A stretch of 64,000 nucleotides of DNA from Paralichthys olivaceus (GCF_024713975.1 NC_091104.1:9381580-9445579), one strand, 5' to 3'; counted from the stretch's first letter, positions 1-29,000 are shown. Program-made: numbers and translations. Notes: a model not told the origin generated them from the sequence alone.

Positions 1-333
1 ATGTGGTTGCTCCGCGGCAGAGCTCTGTCCTCTGTTGAGTGCCATTCTAGGTAATAGATCAAATGACTTATTCATTAACCAGAAAAAGGATCCCTTTATA
101 ATAATTAGCTGCAGCTCTCCACTAGTGCCTGTTGAGTGTCTTTTTAAAGTAATAATGTGAGCAGTCCTGTCTGTCTGTCCCTCATGTGAGATCAGGTTTG
201 AGTCTGTGTCACCTGAATGCTGTGAGGTCTCACCACCAGTGGACGAGTCCAGTGTCTCATGGGCATCACTGAGCTGGTTCACATCCTCAAAGGGATTCCA
301 GGTTTCTTTTGGTGCCAGCAGAGGTTGGTACAT
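1..333 (-). CDS. Unidentified minus-strand open frame running off the left edge
   Basis: Reading leftwards from an ATG at 333, 111 codons stay open to the window edge, and the frame begins after a TAA at 364-366. The first 55 codons look coding: they start MYQPLLAPKETWNPFEDV, are rich in D, E, S and T, use G/C-ending codons, and include the short piece SQHSGDTDSNL. The last part, after about position 175, becomes AT-rich and may be intron; a donor-like CAG|GTGACA lies near 212-217. A good splice acceptor (TTTTTCCTTGCAG on the minus strand, near 400) would lead into an overlapping different frame that soon stops, so the structure is unresolved. It could be the 3' exon of a gene nested in, or next to, otof. 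I do not recognise the family. Confidence 0.3.
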   Translation of the reverse strand, partial: MYQPLLAPKETWNPFEDVNQLSDAHETLDSSTGGETSQHSGDTDSNLISHEGQTDRTAHIITLKRHSTGTSGELQLIIIKGSFFWLMNKSFDLLPRMALNRGQSSAAEQPH

Positions 334-3300
334 AATGCTGGTCTGTGTTACTGCTCCCAGTCCTTATTTCAAGAAACTCCTGAGAAAAGTGCTGCAAGGA
401 AAAACACAAAACAAAGCTAGGATGTGTTAACTGTCAAGGCTGAACTAATCTAAAGCATTACAGTCCTCTAACCATCCTGGCTGTTCTCGAGCACAGCTTC
501 TGGTCAGCCTCCATTTGGGTGATGTGTCCCTCGCACATGCTGATGCTCCAGCTCCTGGTTCTCGTGCTTAAACATCCGACACCTTGCCCAAAAGGTTCGT
601 CCTTGATCGGCTGCCATTAAAAATAAAAAAAATAAAATAAACGCAAAGTCTGCAACTTTTCCATTATAGCATTCATAACTTTAGCCACAATCAGTGAAGG
701 TCTATCGTCACTAGGTGGTGCTGTTGCTACAAAAGGCACATCAAGGTGTCTGTTGCCTAAGGAAAAAAAACAGGAACCAGACCTCTTCAGAACTTGCTTG
801 AGAATGTTTGTGTTTTTCAGATTTCTTCAGTCTCAAAATCATTAAGAGATATTTATGTAATTCAGGGATAGTTCTCAATTGATCCAGTAGTGTATTACAA
901 AGAACAGTTAACAGATAGTCCGGCATACTCTCTTTCAGAAAAGTATAAAACAAATATTAACTTAAAAGAAGACAAGAAAAAGGGCCTTAAGTTTTAGCCT
1001 ACAGCAACTTCTTATTTGTTGCAACATACTCTTAGTTTCTTTTAAATGTCCATAACTGTGGACAAAAACTATAATAATACTAATACAGAGGAAGGATCAT
1101 TTCTTTTATATCACTGCAAGAGGCAAAAAACAATTATTCAGAGTTAGAGTGACTTCTTGGATGGGATGGGGAGGTGTCACTTGAGGTCAGATCCACCTGG
1201 GTCCTACGGGCTTGCCAACCAGTGCAATGCCCCCACCCGGACACCCGACAATAACAATGCCCTCTGGCTGTGTTTCAGAGACAAAGCTCGCCAAGCTCCC
1301 CCATCCGAGAGGCTGAGATGTGTTAGAATGACACACAACACCTCAGTCAGGTGGTGTGTCCATGCACAGTCAGTGGAGCACAAAGAAGATGGTGATAACC
1401 GGCCTACAACCTACAGCCAAAATAAGCCTTTGGTCACTGGACCTACATGGGATAAGATTGCACGGCTGGTATCGAATCATTCTGTGGTTCACCATAGACG
1501 ACATCACCAAAGGTGTCAGTTTAAGGGTTTGGTCGCTTGCTCATGCATATTCCAGAGTGTCACCAAAATATTAATCTCAAAATACAGATAACACTCAGAT
1601 ATGAAGTGGTTTTGTTTTTTAAGACGACAGCTTCATCAACTCTTCTGAGACACTCTCTGATGTAAGAGAGGATAGAAAGTAAATGTTATGGTTGTTCTAT
1701 GAGTCCAGAGAAGTCAAACCATGGCCTCTTTGGTGGCTGATGTTAACGTCAGAGTGTTTAAAGCTGCATTTGATGACAGCACCCATCAGAGAATGAGGTT
1801 CGTGCATTAGACCACAGTGGGAACCGGTAACTTTGCACTGCTGGTGACACGGTTTCCATCCGTCCCGGAGGAACTACGACATCTCCTCAACCCCTCTTAG
1901 CCTGTAGTGAATCATGTGATTAAGGGCAGAATCCATCACCACAGTGTCCAGGTTGGTGTCACCGCAAGTATCAGTGCACTTCCAGGCTGAGCAGGCAGGA
2001 AAATTCTGCATCGTTACAGTTCTAGGTAAAGTTGCATTCAGTAAAGTATGATGTTTTGAATGATACACATATGTTCCAAATATAACTTCGTAGTGATTAC
2101 ATATTCTTGGAGGTTGTGCTCCATCGTTTCCTTAAATGGGCAAAATGTAAAAATATTTCCCCGACATAGTAACAATGATCAGTTTTCCTGTTATTCCCTC
2201 TACGCTAAATCCATTTCTTTTGTTATTTGTCCACATAATGAGGATGCCACATGCAACACTGACAGGTCCGCTTAAATAATTTAGAGCCTTGTTTCATCGG
2301 ACACCAGCAACTTTAGACTTTGACGTATGACTTACCGACTGGCTGTATGTGTAATTGATGAGATGAAGAGTTGTACTTTAGCATCCAACACAAGGTGCAT
2401 TGAACACAAGTTGCATTGAATAGGAGTCGCTAAAGCATGGCTAAACTCAGCAAAATGTTCATCATCACACTGGTTTCATTACAGTTAAAAACACATCAAA
2501 CCACGATTTCCTCATCTCATTCGTATTCATTCAATAAATAACCTGGTGCATAAAATTCATCAGTAGCAATCAAGCTTGAGGCTCGAACCTGAAAGAACTC
2601 GAAACACAAGGTGCTGCAACTAGGCCACGGCACCATTTGTTGATTCCATGACAAAGGACAATGCATCTGGAGCCAGTTTGCAGCAGCACCCTATTAAAGA
2701 TTAAGGAGAGTTCTTCCAACTAGGCTGATATATTTTGTTTACTTTCATGAAATTCAATGACTTGTGACACAGCAATAAAGTAATATTACTGCATACTCAC
2801 ATATTTTGAAGTTTTTCTTCTTGTTTTAGTTTGGTATGACATTTACAAAAAGATGCTCTCTGGCTTTTTAAGCACAAGAGGGATTTTAATAAGTGTTGTT
2901 ATCCTCCCTTTGCAGAAACCGGGTTATTTGATGTTTATTAAATGAACATAATGTAGTGTTGAGTACTATGGGACTATTTGTTACTTTAGTTAACTTATTA
3001 TCACATTATTACACTATAACAATCAGATTAATTTGACTGTGTGGTTAACTTTTCCAGTGACCATCGCAAAAAAAAAAAGGTTCTGAAATTTTACAGAAAA
3101 AGCCTAATACATATCTTTTGCTGCGTTCGGAGCCCGTGGGGATTGGCAGACTCCACTCACAGTGACGTCTCTCAGCAGCCCCTAGTTATAGTTACCAGTC
3201 TCGGGTTCAACACTCATGCACTATTCATCGGTGTATCACATCACTCCTGCCCAACTCAGGACTTGGACAAGCCCAATTCTTTTCTGAACAACTTTACTTT

Positions 3301-3364
3301 GTAGCCTTATTCCTACTGCTGTGTAAATGTCTAAAATGTTTATGTAGTGTTGCCTTCATTTCAG
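334..3364. other. Non-coding stretch, probably an otof intron
   Basis: No exon of a recognisable family was found here in either strand. The C2A-encoding exons expected at the start of otoferlin are not present, so they should lie upstream of the window. Base composition is AT-rich with scattered short open frames lacking splice signals. The only structured item seen is the tRNA-like SINE relic at about 2575-2645. Confidence 0.5.
2572..2648 (-). repeat. tRNA-derived SINE head (relic)
   Basis: On the minus strand the sequence reads GTGGCCTAGTTGCAG, a good RNA polymerase III A box (TGGCCTAGTTG), and about 35 bases on GGTTCGAGCC, a B-box-like motif. That order and spacing is what the tRNA-like head of fish SINEs looks like. 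No clear tail or target-site duplication was identified, so the limits are approximate. Confidence 0.4.
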
Positions 3365-20686
<17,322 letters not shown>

Positions 20687-20862
20687 AAGCTTTGCTCCAA
20701 CTTTCACAACGTAAAGAAATCATTTCACTTGTATGTTTCCTGCTTGTTCTTAGGAAAGTATTTTGCAAATTTACAAAAGACATGAAGTTGTAGATTGGTG
20801 CAGTATGGTTTAGTATTGACTAAGATCCATCACTGCAAATTTGTCATAATTTCCACAATAAA

Positions 20863-21280
20863 GTTTAATTTTATTGACCTTGAATTATTATAATTATAAT
20901 TATTATTATGACCTTCTTGTTGTGGTTGCTGCTGTTGAAAGGTAAGCATTCTTTTGTTTTGCTGACTGTTATTATGAATTCAATAGAAGCATCTGTAAAA
21001 CTTGAATTTGTGAACACAAATAAACATTTCAAGAGGAAATATCTCATTGACGTTTTCTTTCTTGAAACAAACCTCATAAAGATGATGTCTTTGTGGAGTC
21101 AAGTTCCTAAATGTTTCCTCATACATGGCAAATAAAGCTGATTTTGATTTTATTTAAATCTACTCGCCATGTGATTGGCCAGCCACTGTGACAATCATTT
21201 TTCTACAGAGATATCCAAAGAACATTGATTTGTACTGCTCTTTTGTTCCAGATATATTGATTCTCAATTCTCCTCCTCCT
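20863..21280. other. Intergenic DNA downstream of otof
   Basis: AT-rich sequence after the last otof poly(A) signal, with a short TTATTA/TAATTA stretch near 20886-20908. I see no gene here. Confidence 0.6.
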
Positions 21281-21488
21281 ATAAAAATGTATTGTTTGGC
21301 TTTACCCTCATTACATATAGTTAATGTTGCTGTTTGTTGCTACAGTGCTGAGGAAACTGGTGTAAGTGGAGGGCATTTCCAAAAAGTTGCGCGTACGCTA
21401 ATGCACTGAAGTGAAAACATAGATATGGAGTACATCTTTTTAAAGTCTCAACTTAGATCAGCAGAACAAAAGGAAGAAAAGAAAAGTT

Positions 21489-21561
21489 TGGAGGATGCGG
21501 GCATCGATCCCGCTACCTCTCGCATGCTAAGCGAGCGCTCTACCATCTGAGCTAATCCCCC
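21489..21561 (-). tRNA. tRNA-Ala (anticodon AGC), intact
   Basis: On the minus strand, 73 bases fold as a cloverleaf. The acceptor stem is GGGGGAT/ATCCTCC with one G-U pair, the A box TTAGCTCAGATGG, the anticodon stem-loop CTCGC-TTAGCAT-GCGAG with anticodon AGC, the B box GGATCGATGCC and discriminator A. A T-run follows within a few bases on the minus strand (CTTTTCTTTTC), suiting RNA polymerase III termination. No CCA is encoded, as expected in eukaryotes. Confidence 0.95.
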
Positions 21562-21654
21562 GGATGGCAGCTAACAGAGAATCGGTGCTGATAGAAACTC
21601 GTTACATGCTAACCAGGAGTTAGCATGTCGTGGTTGTGAGATACTGACTGAGGG

Positions 21655-21752
21655 CGGGCAGCAGCAGCGGAGCAGGGCAGCAGCAGCGGAGCAGGGCAGC
21701 AGCAGCGGAGCAGGGCAGCAGCAGCGGAGCAGGGCAGCAGCAGCGGAGCAGC
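21655..21752 (+). repeat. 19-bp minisatellite, about 5 copies
   Basis: The core CGGAGCAGGGCAGCAGCAG recurs every 19 bases from 21668 to 21744. The homologous site in copy B (near 32595) has a single unit. Confidence 0.85.
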
Positions 21753-21952
21753 CATGGTTGAGAGTCTGAGCTCAAACTATAGAGACAGTCAAACCAGCCG
21801 CCTGGCTTTTTAGAGTGCGCAATTGATAACACGTTTACGGTAATCGCTGTGACGCGGCTCAGGTCTAGAGGAGCTGTTATTTTTTAACTTAAGTTAACAC
21901 AGTCTGTGTGTTAGATGGGAGGAAAGAAAAAAAGAAAAGAAAAAGAAAGATA

Positions 21953-21990
21953 TGGAGGATGCGGGCATCGATCCCGCTACCTCTCGCATG
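21953..21990 (-). pseudogene. tRNA-Ala 3' half, cut in the anticodon loop
   Basis: The minus strand matches the intact tRNA-Ala from CATGCGAG (second half of the anticodon loop and stem) through the variable and T arms to the acceptor end and A73. At 21990 the match stops abruptly and the transposon begins (TTCTTGTATCCC). The matching 5' half is not found next to this copy. Confidence 0.9.
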
Positions 21991-22042
21991 TTCTTGTATC
22001 CCGTCTATTCCGCCAAAGTAAGACCAAAGTAAGCCCACAGCA

Positions 22043-22275
22043 GCCAATCACGTTCCTCCCCTGGGGGCTTACTTTTGACCAATCACGTTCCTCCCCTGGG
22101 GCTTACTTTTGACCAATCACGTTCCTCCCCTGGGGCTTACTTTTGACCAATCACGTTCCTCCCCTGGGGCTTACTTTTGACCAATCACGTTCCTCCCCTG
22201 GGGCTTACTTTTGACCAATCACGTTCCTCCCCTGGGGCTTACTTTTGACCAATCACGCTCCTCCCTCTGTGGGCT
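22043..22275 (+). repeat. 34-bp CCAAT-box minisatellite, about 7 copies
   Basis: The unit contains CCAATCACGTTCCTCCCCTG followed by GGGCTTACTTTTGA. It recurs with a 34-35 bp period at 22044, 22079, 22113, 22147, 22181, 22215 and 22249, and the last unit is diverged. Each unit carries a CCAATCA motif, a potential NF-Y site, just upstream of the transposase leader. The same place in copy B has two units. Confidence 0.85.
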
Positions 22276-22319
22276 TAGTTATCGCTGCCTGTTCTCCCGC
22301 TCACTTCGATTTCCGCCGT

Positions 22320-22690
22320 GTAGAAGGTGAGTCGTGTTTTACTCTGTTACGCGATAATTACGTGTGAATTATGAGCGAAGCGCTGTTGTACTACAGCTGG
22401 AGCAGTGCCAGGAAAGACGTATAAGTATTGACCGTCTTTTTCTCATTTTCATTCAGAAAAATAGTTGTTTGCGTCCTGAGCTCCCGCTGTATTCCATTCA
22501 TTCCGCGCGCGCTAAGGTGAGTCGTGTTTTACTCTGTTATTGAAAGTAAACAGTAAGATCTGTAAAATATAAAAAGTTACAAATATCGCCTGATACGCGA
22601 TAATTACGTGTGAATTATGATTACTACAGCTGGAGCAGTGCCCGGAAAGACGTATAAGTATTGACCGTATTTTTCTCTTTTTTCATTCAG
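22320..22690 (+). promoter_or_regulatory. Duplicated 5' leader and intron of the transposase gene
   Basis: Two GAAGGTGAGTCG/TAAGGTGAGTCG donor sites with the same following text (TGTTTTACTCTGTTA) occur at about 22325 and 22514. Each is followed by the shared intron text AGCTGGAGCAGTGCC and a TTTTCATTCAG acceptor. The second acceptor (22690) leads into the ATG exon. Copy B has this segment only once, so copy A carries a tandem duplication of the leader. Confidence 0.6.
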
Positions 22691-23411
22691 AAAAAATGTA
22701 CGCCTATCCAGTTTTTCGCTGTGACTCAGCCAGGTCAACCAGACTGGTCATGGCGCCTTCTGAGGAGGCGAAGAACAATGAAGGTGTTGAGTCTGGGAGG
22801 GCCAAACCCAGAGAGGAGGTGCTGGCAGAGGCCAGTTCTTTTGTCAGGGGTCATGGTGGAGACCCAACTGACATGTTTTTAATACTGGCTCACTGCAAGC
22901 TTCAGTTTGGCAAGTACCAGGGCCGGAGATTTAGATGGCTCCTAGAGAACAGCCTTGGCTATGCACTATATTTAGTGCATAGCATTTCAAGGGACAAAGT
23001 TCATTCAACCCCTCTCTCCGAGAACAAGCAGCTGCTCCTGCAATACACGTCTGGCATCAGAGAGTTCACCCAGGAACTGGAGAAATTTGGGAAGAAGCAG
23101 GAAATGCAGGCTAAAGCTCTGGAAATTGGAGACCAGGGCTGTGTGATGGTGGATTCAAAACCCCTGACTGAACACTTGGCCCAACGGCAGCTTTTCCTTT
23201 CTGGTAAGTATGCACCATCTTGCATACTTTGTCTCTTTGTATTGTTAACAGTAGGTCTAATAGCTTTAATATTTGTTCTCCAGGCCCTGCTGAGGATGAT
23301 GAGGAGGAGCTAGTATCTGCTTCATCGCCATGTGAAGCACAACTAAATACAGGTGTGGCAGATGACATAAATGCAAATATTGTGAGAATGTTTAGTGACA
23401 ACACTAACAAG

Positions 23412-25412
23412 CAGGCCCGCCGACAGGGGGGGACAAACGGGTACGTTGTCCCGGGCCCTGGACTGGCCCTGGAATGGGGGGGGCCCATAACTGGACCCCC
23501 ATGAAGTTGGGATTAATTATTGTATGTATACTTCAAAATGTGTTGATTTAGAGAAGAAAAGTGCTTTATTTGCATTCAATTAATGACTCCTAGATTGTTT
23601 GCCTTCATTGCCCTTGAAAAAACGGCCAATAACCCCCTATCAAATGCCAAAATGGTTTGGTCTTTGGAGAAGAAAAAAGACGACATCATTCAATTAGTGG
23701 TCAGTGCGCGCTGCGCAAGTCGATTCAACATGCACAAGTCAGGAGCCCCAAAAAAAAAAGAAAGGCGAAAAAGAGAGGAAGAAGCCGAAAGCCTGAGGGG
23801 ATCTCTGTATAAATATTTCAGAAAAGACTCAGGTGATGCTGCAGGTACCAGTAAAGGCAGCTGTGCAGCACAGCCAGGTAAGACACGGCCAACTTTTTAC
23901 AGCCCCGTCGTCAAGTAACACAGGCACAGGCGGCGTGTCAAACATATTAGCGCAGCACCACATGAGAAAGTCACACGGAGATCAATATCAGACAGACAGG
24001 GAGCATTGAATAATTTGATAACCACAACGGCTTTATTACACTGTGTTTCATACGCTTATATATAATTGAATCTTAGAATATGCACATTACCCCGCAAATG
24101 TTTCAGGCAGGCACGCGCTGCGCACTCCAATCAGGCTGAATTGATTTGAGAATAATTCCCAGTCAGCTGAATTACAGCCAGTGTAACGCGGCTCATGGTT
24201 TAAAATAAGCCAGTGGCATGGCAACATGTGGAATTGCCATTTAGATAGAGTTAGATTTAACGAATGGGTTATAAACGTGACGTTTTGGGGTAGCCTGTAA
24301 CTTCGTTTCTGATTGCCGTTAACTTGAAACTCGCCAGATGAATGGGCTCCGCCTTGTTCCCCAAACATTCTCTGGAAGTTCAGCGGACATACACGCGGGT
24401 CTGGTGATAAATAAAAGTACCCTTGACATGATTCCCCTTGGTCAAGTGAAAAATGGTCGATGAAATGTGCAGTTAATGAGCTCTAAGTGAATACAATAGC
24501 GTGAGTTTTATTGTGGTATGATTCTGAAAGCCATAACTTCACTCAGTCCATATCCATAGCCTATCCAATTAAAGTTGTAAATAATCCTTTTGGTTTATCC
24601 GTAATAAATGGGCTTGTCATCCCGATGTCATGTGTTTGGGAGCTGCACAAGCGAATTCTGTGGTTGTGTTTCGGCGTTTGACAATTTTGGGAACAAAAAA
24701 AAAACCTTAGATTTTTAAACTTTTGTAGTCTTTGGGATAGAGTTAGCCAAGTTGATCAGTCTATTCTTTTCTGTGTTAAATCATCAAATTAAGGGGTTTT
24801 CAATTTGTTATTTTTTAAATGGTTCATTTTGACACCTGTTAATTTAGATATAGCCCTTTTTATCGAAATATGTTCACCTTTATAGGAGAGGCTAGAGAGG
24901 ATGAGAGAGAAGAAGAACAGGCTACCAGTGAGATAGAGGAAGAACAGGCTACCAGTGAGAGAGAAGGGGAGGAGAGTGAAGGGAGAGAGAGAGAAAGACA
25001 CAGTGATTCAGGAGCATTTATGGGGACCTCTGCATTTTGCTCAGGATCTTCCTGTCCATGCCTGTGACTGTGGCTGGAGGTGAGCGAGCTTTCAGCAAAT
25101 TGAAGCTTATAAAAAACTACTTGCGCTCAAAGATGTCACAGGAGAGGCTCAACGGGCTGGCAATGCTTTCCATAGAACACAAGCTTGCAAAGAAGCTGGA
25201 CACCACAAAAGTCCGGCGCATGGCACACAAAGTTAATGTTAAAATGTTCAAATAAATTGTTTGTTGAGTAATGAGTATTTTTTTGAATTTCCGTCATTTA
25301 AGGGTAGGGTAGGGACTGAGAAAGTAGAGGTGTGTGTGGGTTTTTTTTTGGGGGGGGGGGGCCCATTGAGAGAATTTTGTCCCGGGCCCAGCCAAACCTG
25401 TCAGCGGCCCTG
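23412..25412 (+). mobile_element. hAT DNA transposon, internally deleted, 2,001 bp
   Basis: The termini are CAGGCCCGCCGACAGG and, reversed, CAGGGCCGCTGACAGG, and they are flanked by a perfect 8-bp duplication, CTAACAAG (23404-23411 and 25413-25420), the length typical of hAT elements. Near the left end a frame ending at 23918 has a basic start (MHKSGAPKKKERRKREE); near the right end 25037-25255 encodes a hAT C-terminal dimerisation piece (VAGGERAFSKLKLIKNYLRS). The catalytic middle is absent, so it is non-autonomous. It lies within exon 2 of the Dada-like transposase. Confidence 0.85.
25037..25255 (+). pseudogene. hAT transposase C-terminal remnant
   Basis: The frame reads SMPVTVAGGERAFSKLKLIK and continues to EHKLAKKLDTTKV before a stop. 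The GERAFSKLKLIKNYLRS core is the hAT family dimerisation motif seen in Ac-like and ZMYM-type proteins. The preceding frame (24870-25067) is a low-complexity E/R-rich stretch. The DDE core is missing. Confidence 0.75.
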
Positions 25413-25420
25413 CTAACAAG

Positions 25421-26006
25421 TATTATTTTGTGGAAGATTTCTACGTTTTAAATATATTTTTCTTCACAATACAGAATTAAATCACATCAACCGAGATGCA
25501 TTCTTTGAGTGCACTTCTTCAAAACCTTAAGGATATACAAAGGTGTCTGTGGGTTTTTGCTTAACTCCGCTCACTTCAGCTTAATTTTGTGCACCCATGT
25601 GCTCTAAAACAATCACCGGAATTTTCACAATAACACTGAATGCTCCTCTCACTCACACGGTGGACATTCATTGTTCTAATGATTAGAACAGCAGTCATCA
25701 CTGTGTCTGTGTGCATGTTTCATATCAGTGGGCATCATTAATACTACTGAATTTATTTTGCATAATTTTCCTTTATTCCATTACATTGTTACTTTTGAAT
25801 TTAAGGTCGTTTCCTTTTAAACACAGCTGTATTTACTCCATACTCCTTGCATCAAAAAGTGTACACTGGGTTCTTTGCTTCTTAACACTTGTAGTATTTC
25901 TGCACTGTGCCTGTTTGTGAGCTGCATTTATGGCATATTACTATCAAACCCAGCAGTTAACCTTATATTGTTTTGCTGCCTGTTTGCTTAATTTCTCCTT
26001 CATTAG
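25421..26006 (+). other. End of Dada-like exon 2 and its intron
   Basis: After the hAT target duplication the transposase frame resumes as YYFVEDFYVLN and stops within about 60 bases. The donor of this exon is not clear. The rest is AT-rich intron ending at TTCATTAG. Confidence 0.5.
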
Positions 26007-29000
26007 CTCTCGCAACCACTGTGGAGCTAGAGGTCAGTGCCGCTCCCCCTCCAGCAGCGATACTTGTCCATCAGCCACCAGCCGAGCTTCCCAATCACTG
26101 GAAGAGTCAGCTTCCGCCTTTCCAGCAGGAGTGGATTCGGCAGACACTGTTCAGGGCCAACCCACGAACCAGCAAGCCAGAGCTAGTGGCCCAGCTAAAG
26201 CTTTGGTGGCATCCTCCTCAGCCCCTCCTCATGTACACCCGGCCTCCCGCTTCACCTGACCACTTCTTCTGTCGGCCGTTGTTCCTGTGGATGCCCCACA
26301 AGATGTGGCAGTTTCCCCTCGTCTGTCTTCGTCCAGCCTGTGGCAAGCACAGACTTACAGCAGCAGGGCTGTACAGAACAGTGCGCAAGGTGTTGGACAT
26401 AGACGGGTGGTATGACCTTGCCACTGAGTACCTGGAGTGCAAAGGCTGCTCCAAAAAGTATCCTGCTTGGTCCGAGGATATCCTAGGCCAGCTGGATATG
26501 GGTCACCGCAGCCAGTTTCCAGCGTTGCTTACATACAGGTAATTCATAATGAATGTCAACCATTATTAGGTGCTTTTATTTGTGTTATTTTTTTATACAT
26601 TACACTCTTTCCTCTCCTTAGATACTCATGTGACGCCCGGGTGCTGAGGATGATGAGGGAGAGGACAATGGGCAACAGTGTGACTCAGCTGTACAAAAAG
26701 CTGCAGGAACAGCACAGTGAGGCGTGGATGCAGCGTGTCCTGCAGTACCTCACAGCTTGTGAACCGTTCGCAAGGTCCACTGTTGTGCGCCCCCCTGCAT
26801 TCCCTGAGCCTCCCCTCTTACCTGCCCTTCCCAAGCCTAAGTGGCTGTTGGCCGTGTATGCCAAGGATGTTCTTGGGCGACTTCATGAGGTGAAGGCCAA
26901 AATAACCTCCGTCTTTGGCTCTGTCCTCAAGATGGACTCCACAAAAAAGGTATCACAGCCCTGTTTATATCCAGAATTTTGAGTGCATACATAATGAACA
27001 CAGTTTTTAAACTCTTATCTTTTCTATATAGGTGACAAAGAAACTTGCCGGTGCTGCTGCAGGTACAGCTGCCTGGTGCACCAATGTGGGGAATGAGCAC
27101 GGTCAGGTTCTTATCTCGGTCCTGACAGCCGGCAAGGGACAAGCACTGGACCCTATGGCAGCTGGCCTAGTGAAGCGGTACAGGGAGGCAGGAGTGGCGC
27201 CACCAAAAATCATGTATGTGGACAGAGACTGTTGCAGCCAGCATGGCCCTTGTCGGGTGAAGGCCATGTTTGCGGAGTGGGACGGGCTTCAGGTGCGCCT
27301 TGACATCTGGTATTTCATGCGCCGGTTTGCTGCAGGTGTCACAACAGAGGCTCATCCCCTGTATGGCATTTTTATGGCACGCCTGTCCACGTGCATTTTC
27401 GTGTGGGATCCGGAGGATGTGGCTGCTCTGCGCCGTGCCATGGGCGAGCTGGCAGCAGAGGGGATTGGCCACATCTCGGAGGAGGCACTGGCCACACACA
27501 TTACCCGGAGGGAGTTGGCGCTGCACTGCAGGAGGAGGACCAGAGGGGTGGAGGAGACCACCAGACTGATCGGGTCATTGATCAGTCTGTTTGACAGTGC
27601 AAGTGGGAAGGACACTCTGGGCGTTCCTCTGCTGGACCACGAACGGATCCAGCAGATATGGCAGGAGCAGCAGAAACACGTGGGCTGTATCCAGGACCCC
27701 GAGGACTTCCCACTGTACATCAAGACAGGCACCCTGAAGAAAGGCGGTGTGGAGCTGCCTTGTTACAGGTGTGCCCGTGACTCTACCTCCCTGGAGTCCT
27801 TTCACCTCCACCTAAACAGATTTATTCCAGGTATTGCATATGGGTTACTAGTATAATACCTATTTTTTCTCAACATCTGGTTGTAATGACAGCTATTTTT
27901 AAGCATAATTCTATTACATGTTACAGATACTTCATAGCATCTCATATGTAGTGAATATCTTGTGTGACAAACGCTTCTTTGTTTATTTAACCTTCAGGAA
28001 CCAGTGCCAGTGACGCGCATTTCCAGGCGTATCTTGTTGAAGGGCTGATGCGCTGGAACGATGACCGGATGGAGAAAGCCTTAAAAGGAGCACCTTCCAT
28101 CCGCTGTTATGGCAGTGCTCTGAGAGAGGCAGTGGAACAGCTCAGCCAAAAGGTGCTGGGGAGAGGCTGGGATGAGCGCTATCGCACCCCTGGAGCATAC
28201 ACAGGCAAGAAATTATCCCCCATTCAACATGAAAAAGAACTCCTTAATTAATTTGTTCTTTAATACAACTATTTATTAATCAATTGAACCTTTAATGTAT
28301 TAAATGCAATATTAAGAATACTTTATTTTTCTGTTTTGGTTTTTAGGTGAATTGCTGGGAATTGAGTACTTGTACAGCCAGACCGGCAAAACTCTGACTC
28401 CAGTGCTCCAGAACCCAGAGGAGGAGGACAGGCTGGTGGAGGAAGTCAACGATGAGGATGTACAAGATGAGGGGTTTGAAGAACAGGCCATGGAGGACAT
28501 CACAGTTTCTGTGCTGTATGAGGATGACCCCTGCCGTGATCTGGAGACGAGTACTCAGGCCTCTCAACCTCAGGCCCCTGCATCACCTGCTGAAACCAAT
28601 ATGTCCGACGAGGCTCAGGTAAGACACTTTAATGGCTATTTCAATCCAATCTCAATGACATTTAATTTAACATATATTGCTATTAATCAATTAATTTATT
28701 AGGGAGAAGTCATTGGACCGGACGGGATCGCTGGGTGGGACAAAGTCCAGGAACTGGCTATTTACCTGGTGGGTCTCCGTGAGGCTTCTTACCTCACTGA
28801 GCTGCAGGTGACCCAGGTCATCCAGCTGTGGACAGCTCTCCCTGATGGCGACAAGGAGCGGGTCGACTACCAGCCTCGTCATCAGCCGCATTCGACAAGT
28901 GGCCGCTTTAAGGCTCCTACGCGGTCTGGAGTCACGCCGGGAGTGGAGAGTGTCAAGTGCTGCTTGATTGGACATCCTGGGAGACCCGCTCAGTGGCCCA

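Larger units (their letters stand above)
21281..21910. repeat. tRNA-Ala unit, copy A
   Basis: From ATAAAAATGTATTGTTTGGC at 21281 the sequence is repeated nearly base for base from 32250. The unit contains an intact tRNA-Ala, a 19-bp minisatellite, flanking DNA and a second, broken tRNA-Ala, so it is a tandem tRNA-Ala cluster unit. The two copies differ by small indels and in minisatellite copy number. Confidence 0.8.

Noticed and set aside
741-953. 70-codon minus-strand open frame (YLLTVLCNTLLDQL)
   Set aside because: AT-rich with no homologue I know and no splice sites in a useful place; likely chance.
1157-1591. 144-codon plus-strand open frame
   Set aside because: Composition is not protein-like, no family is recognised, no splice signals or homologous text; probably chance in a less AT-rich patch.
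22043-22275. Regular 34-bp repeats that could suggest a CRISPR array
   Set aside because: Units are head-to-tail with no unique spacers, and the DNA is vertebrate; it is a minisatellite.
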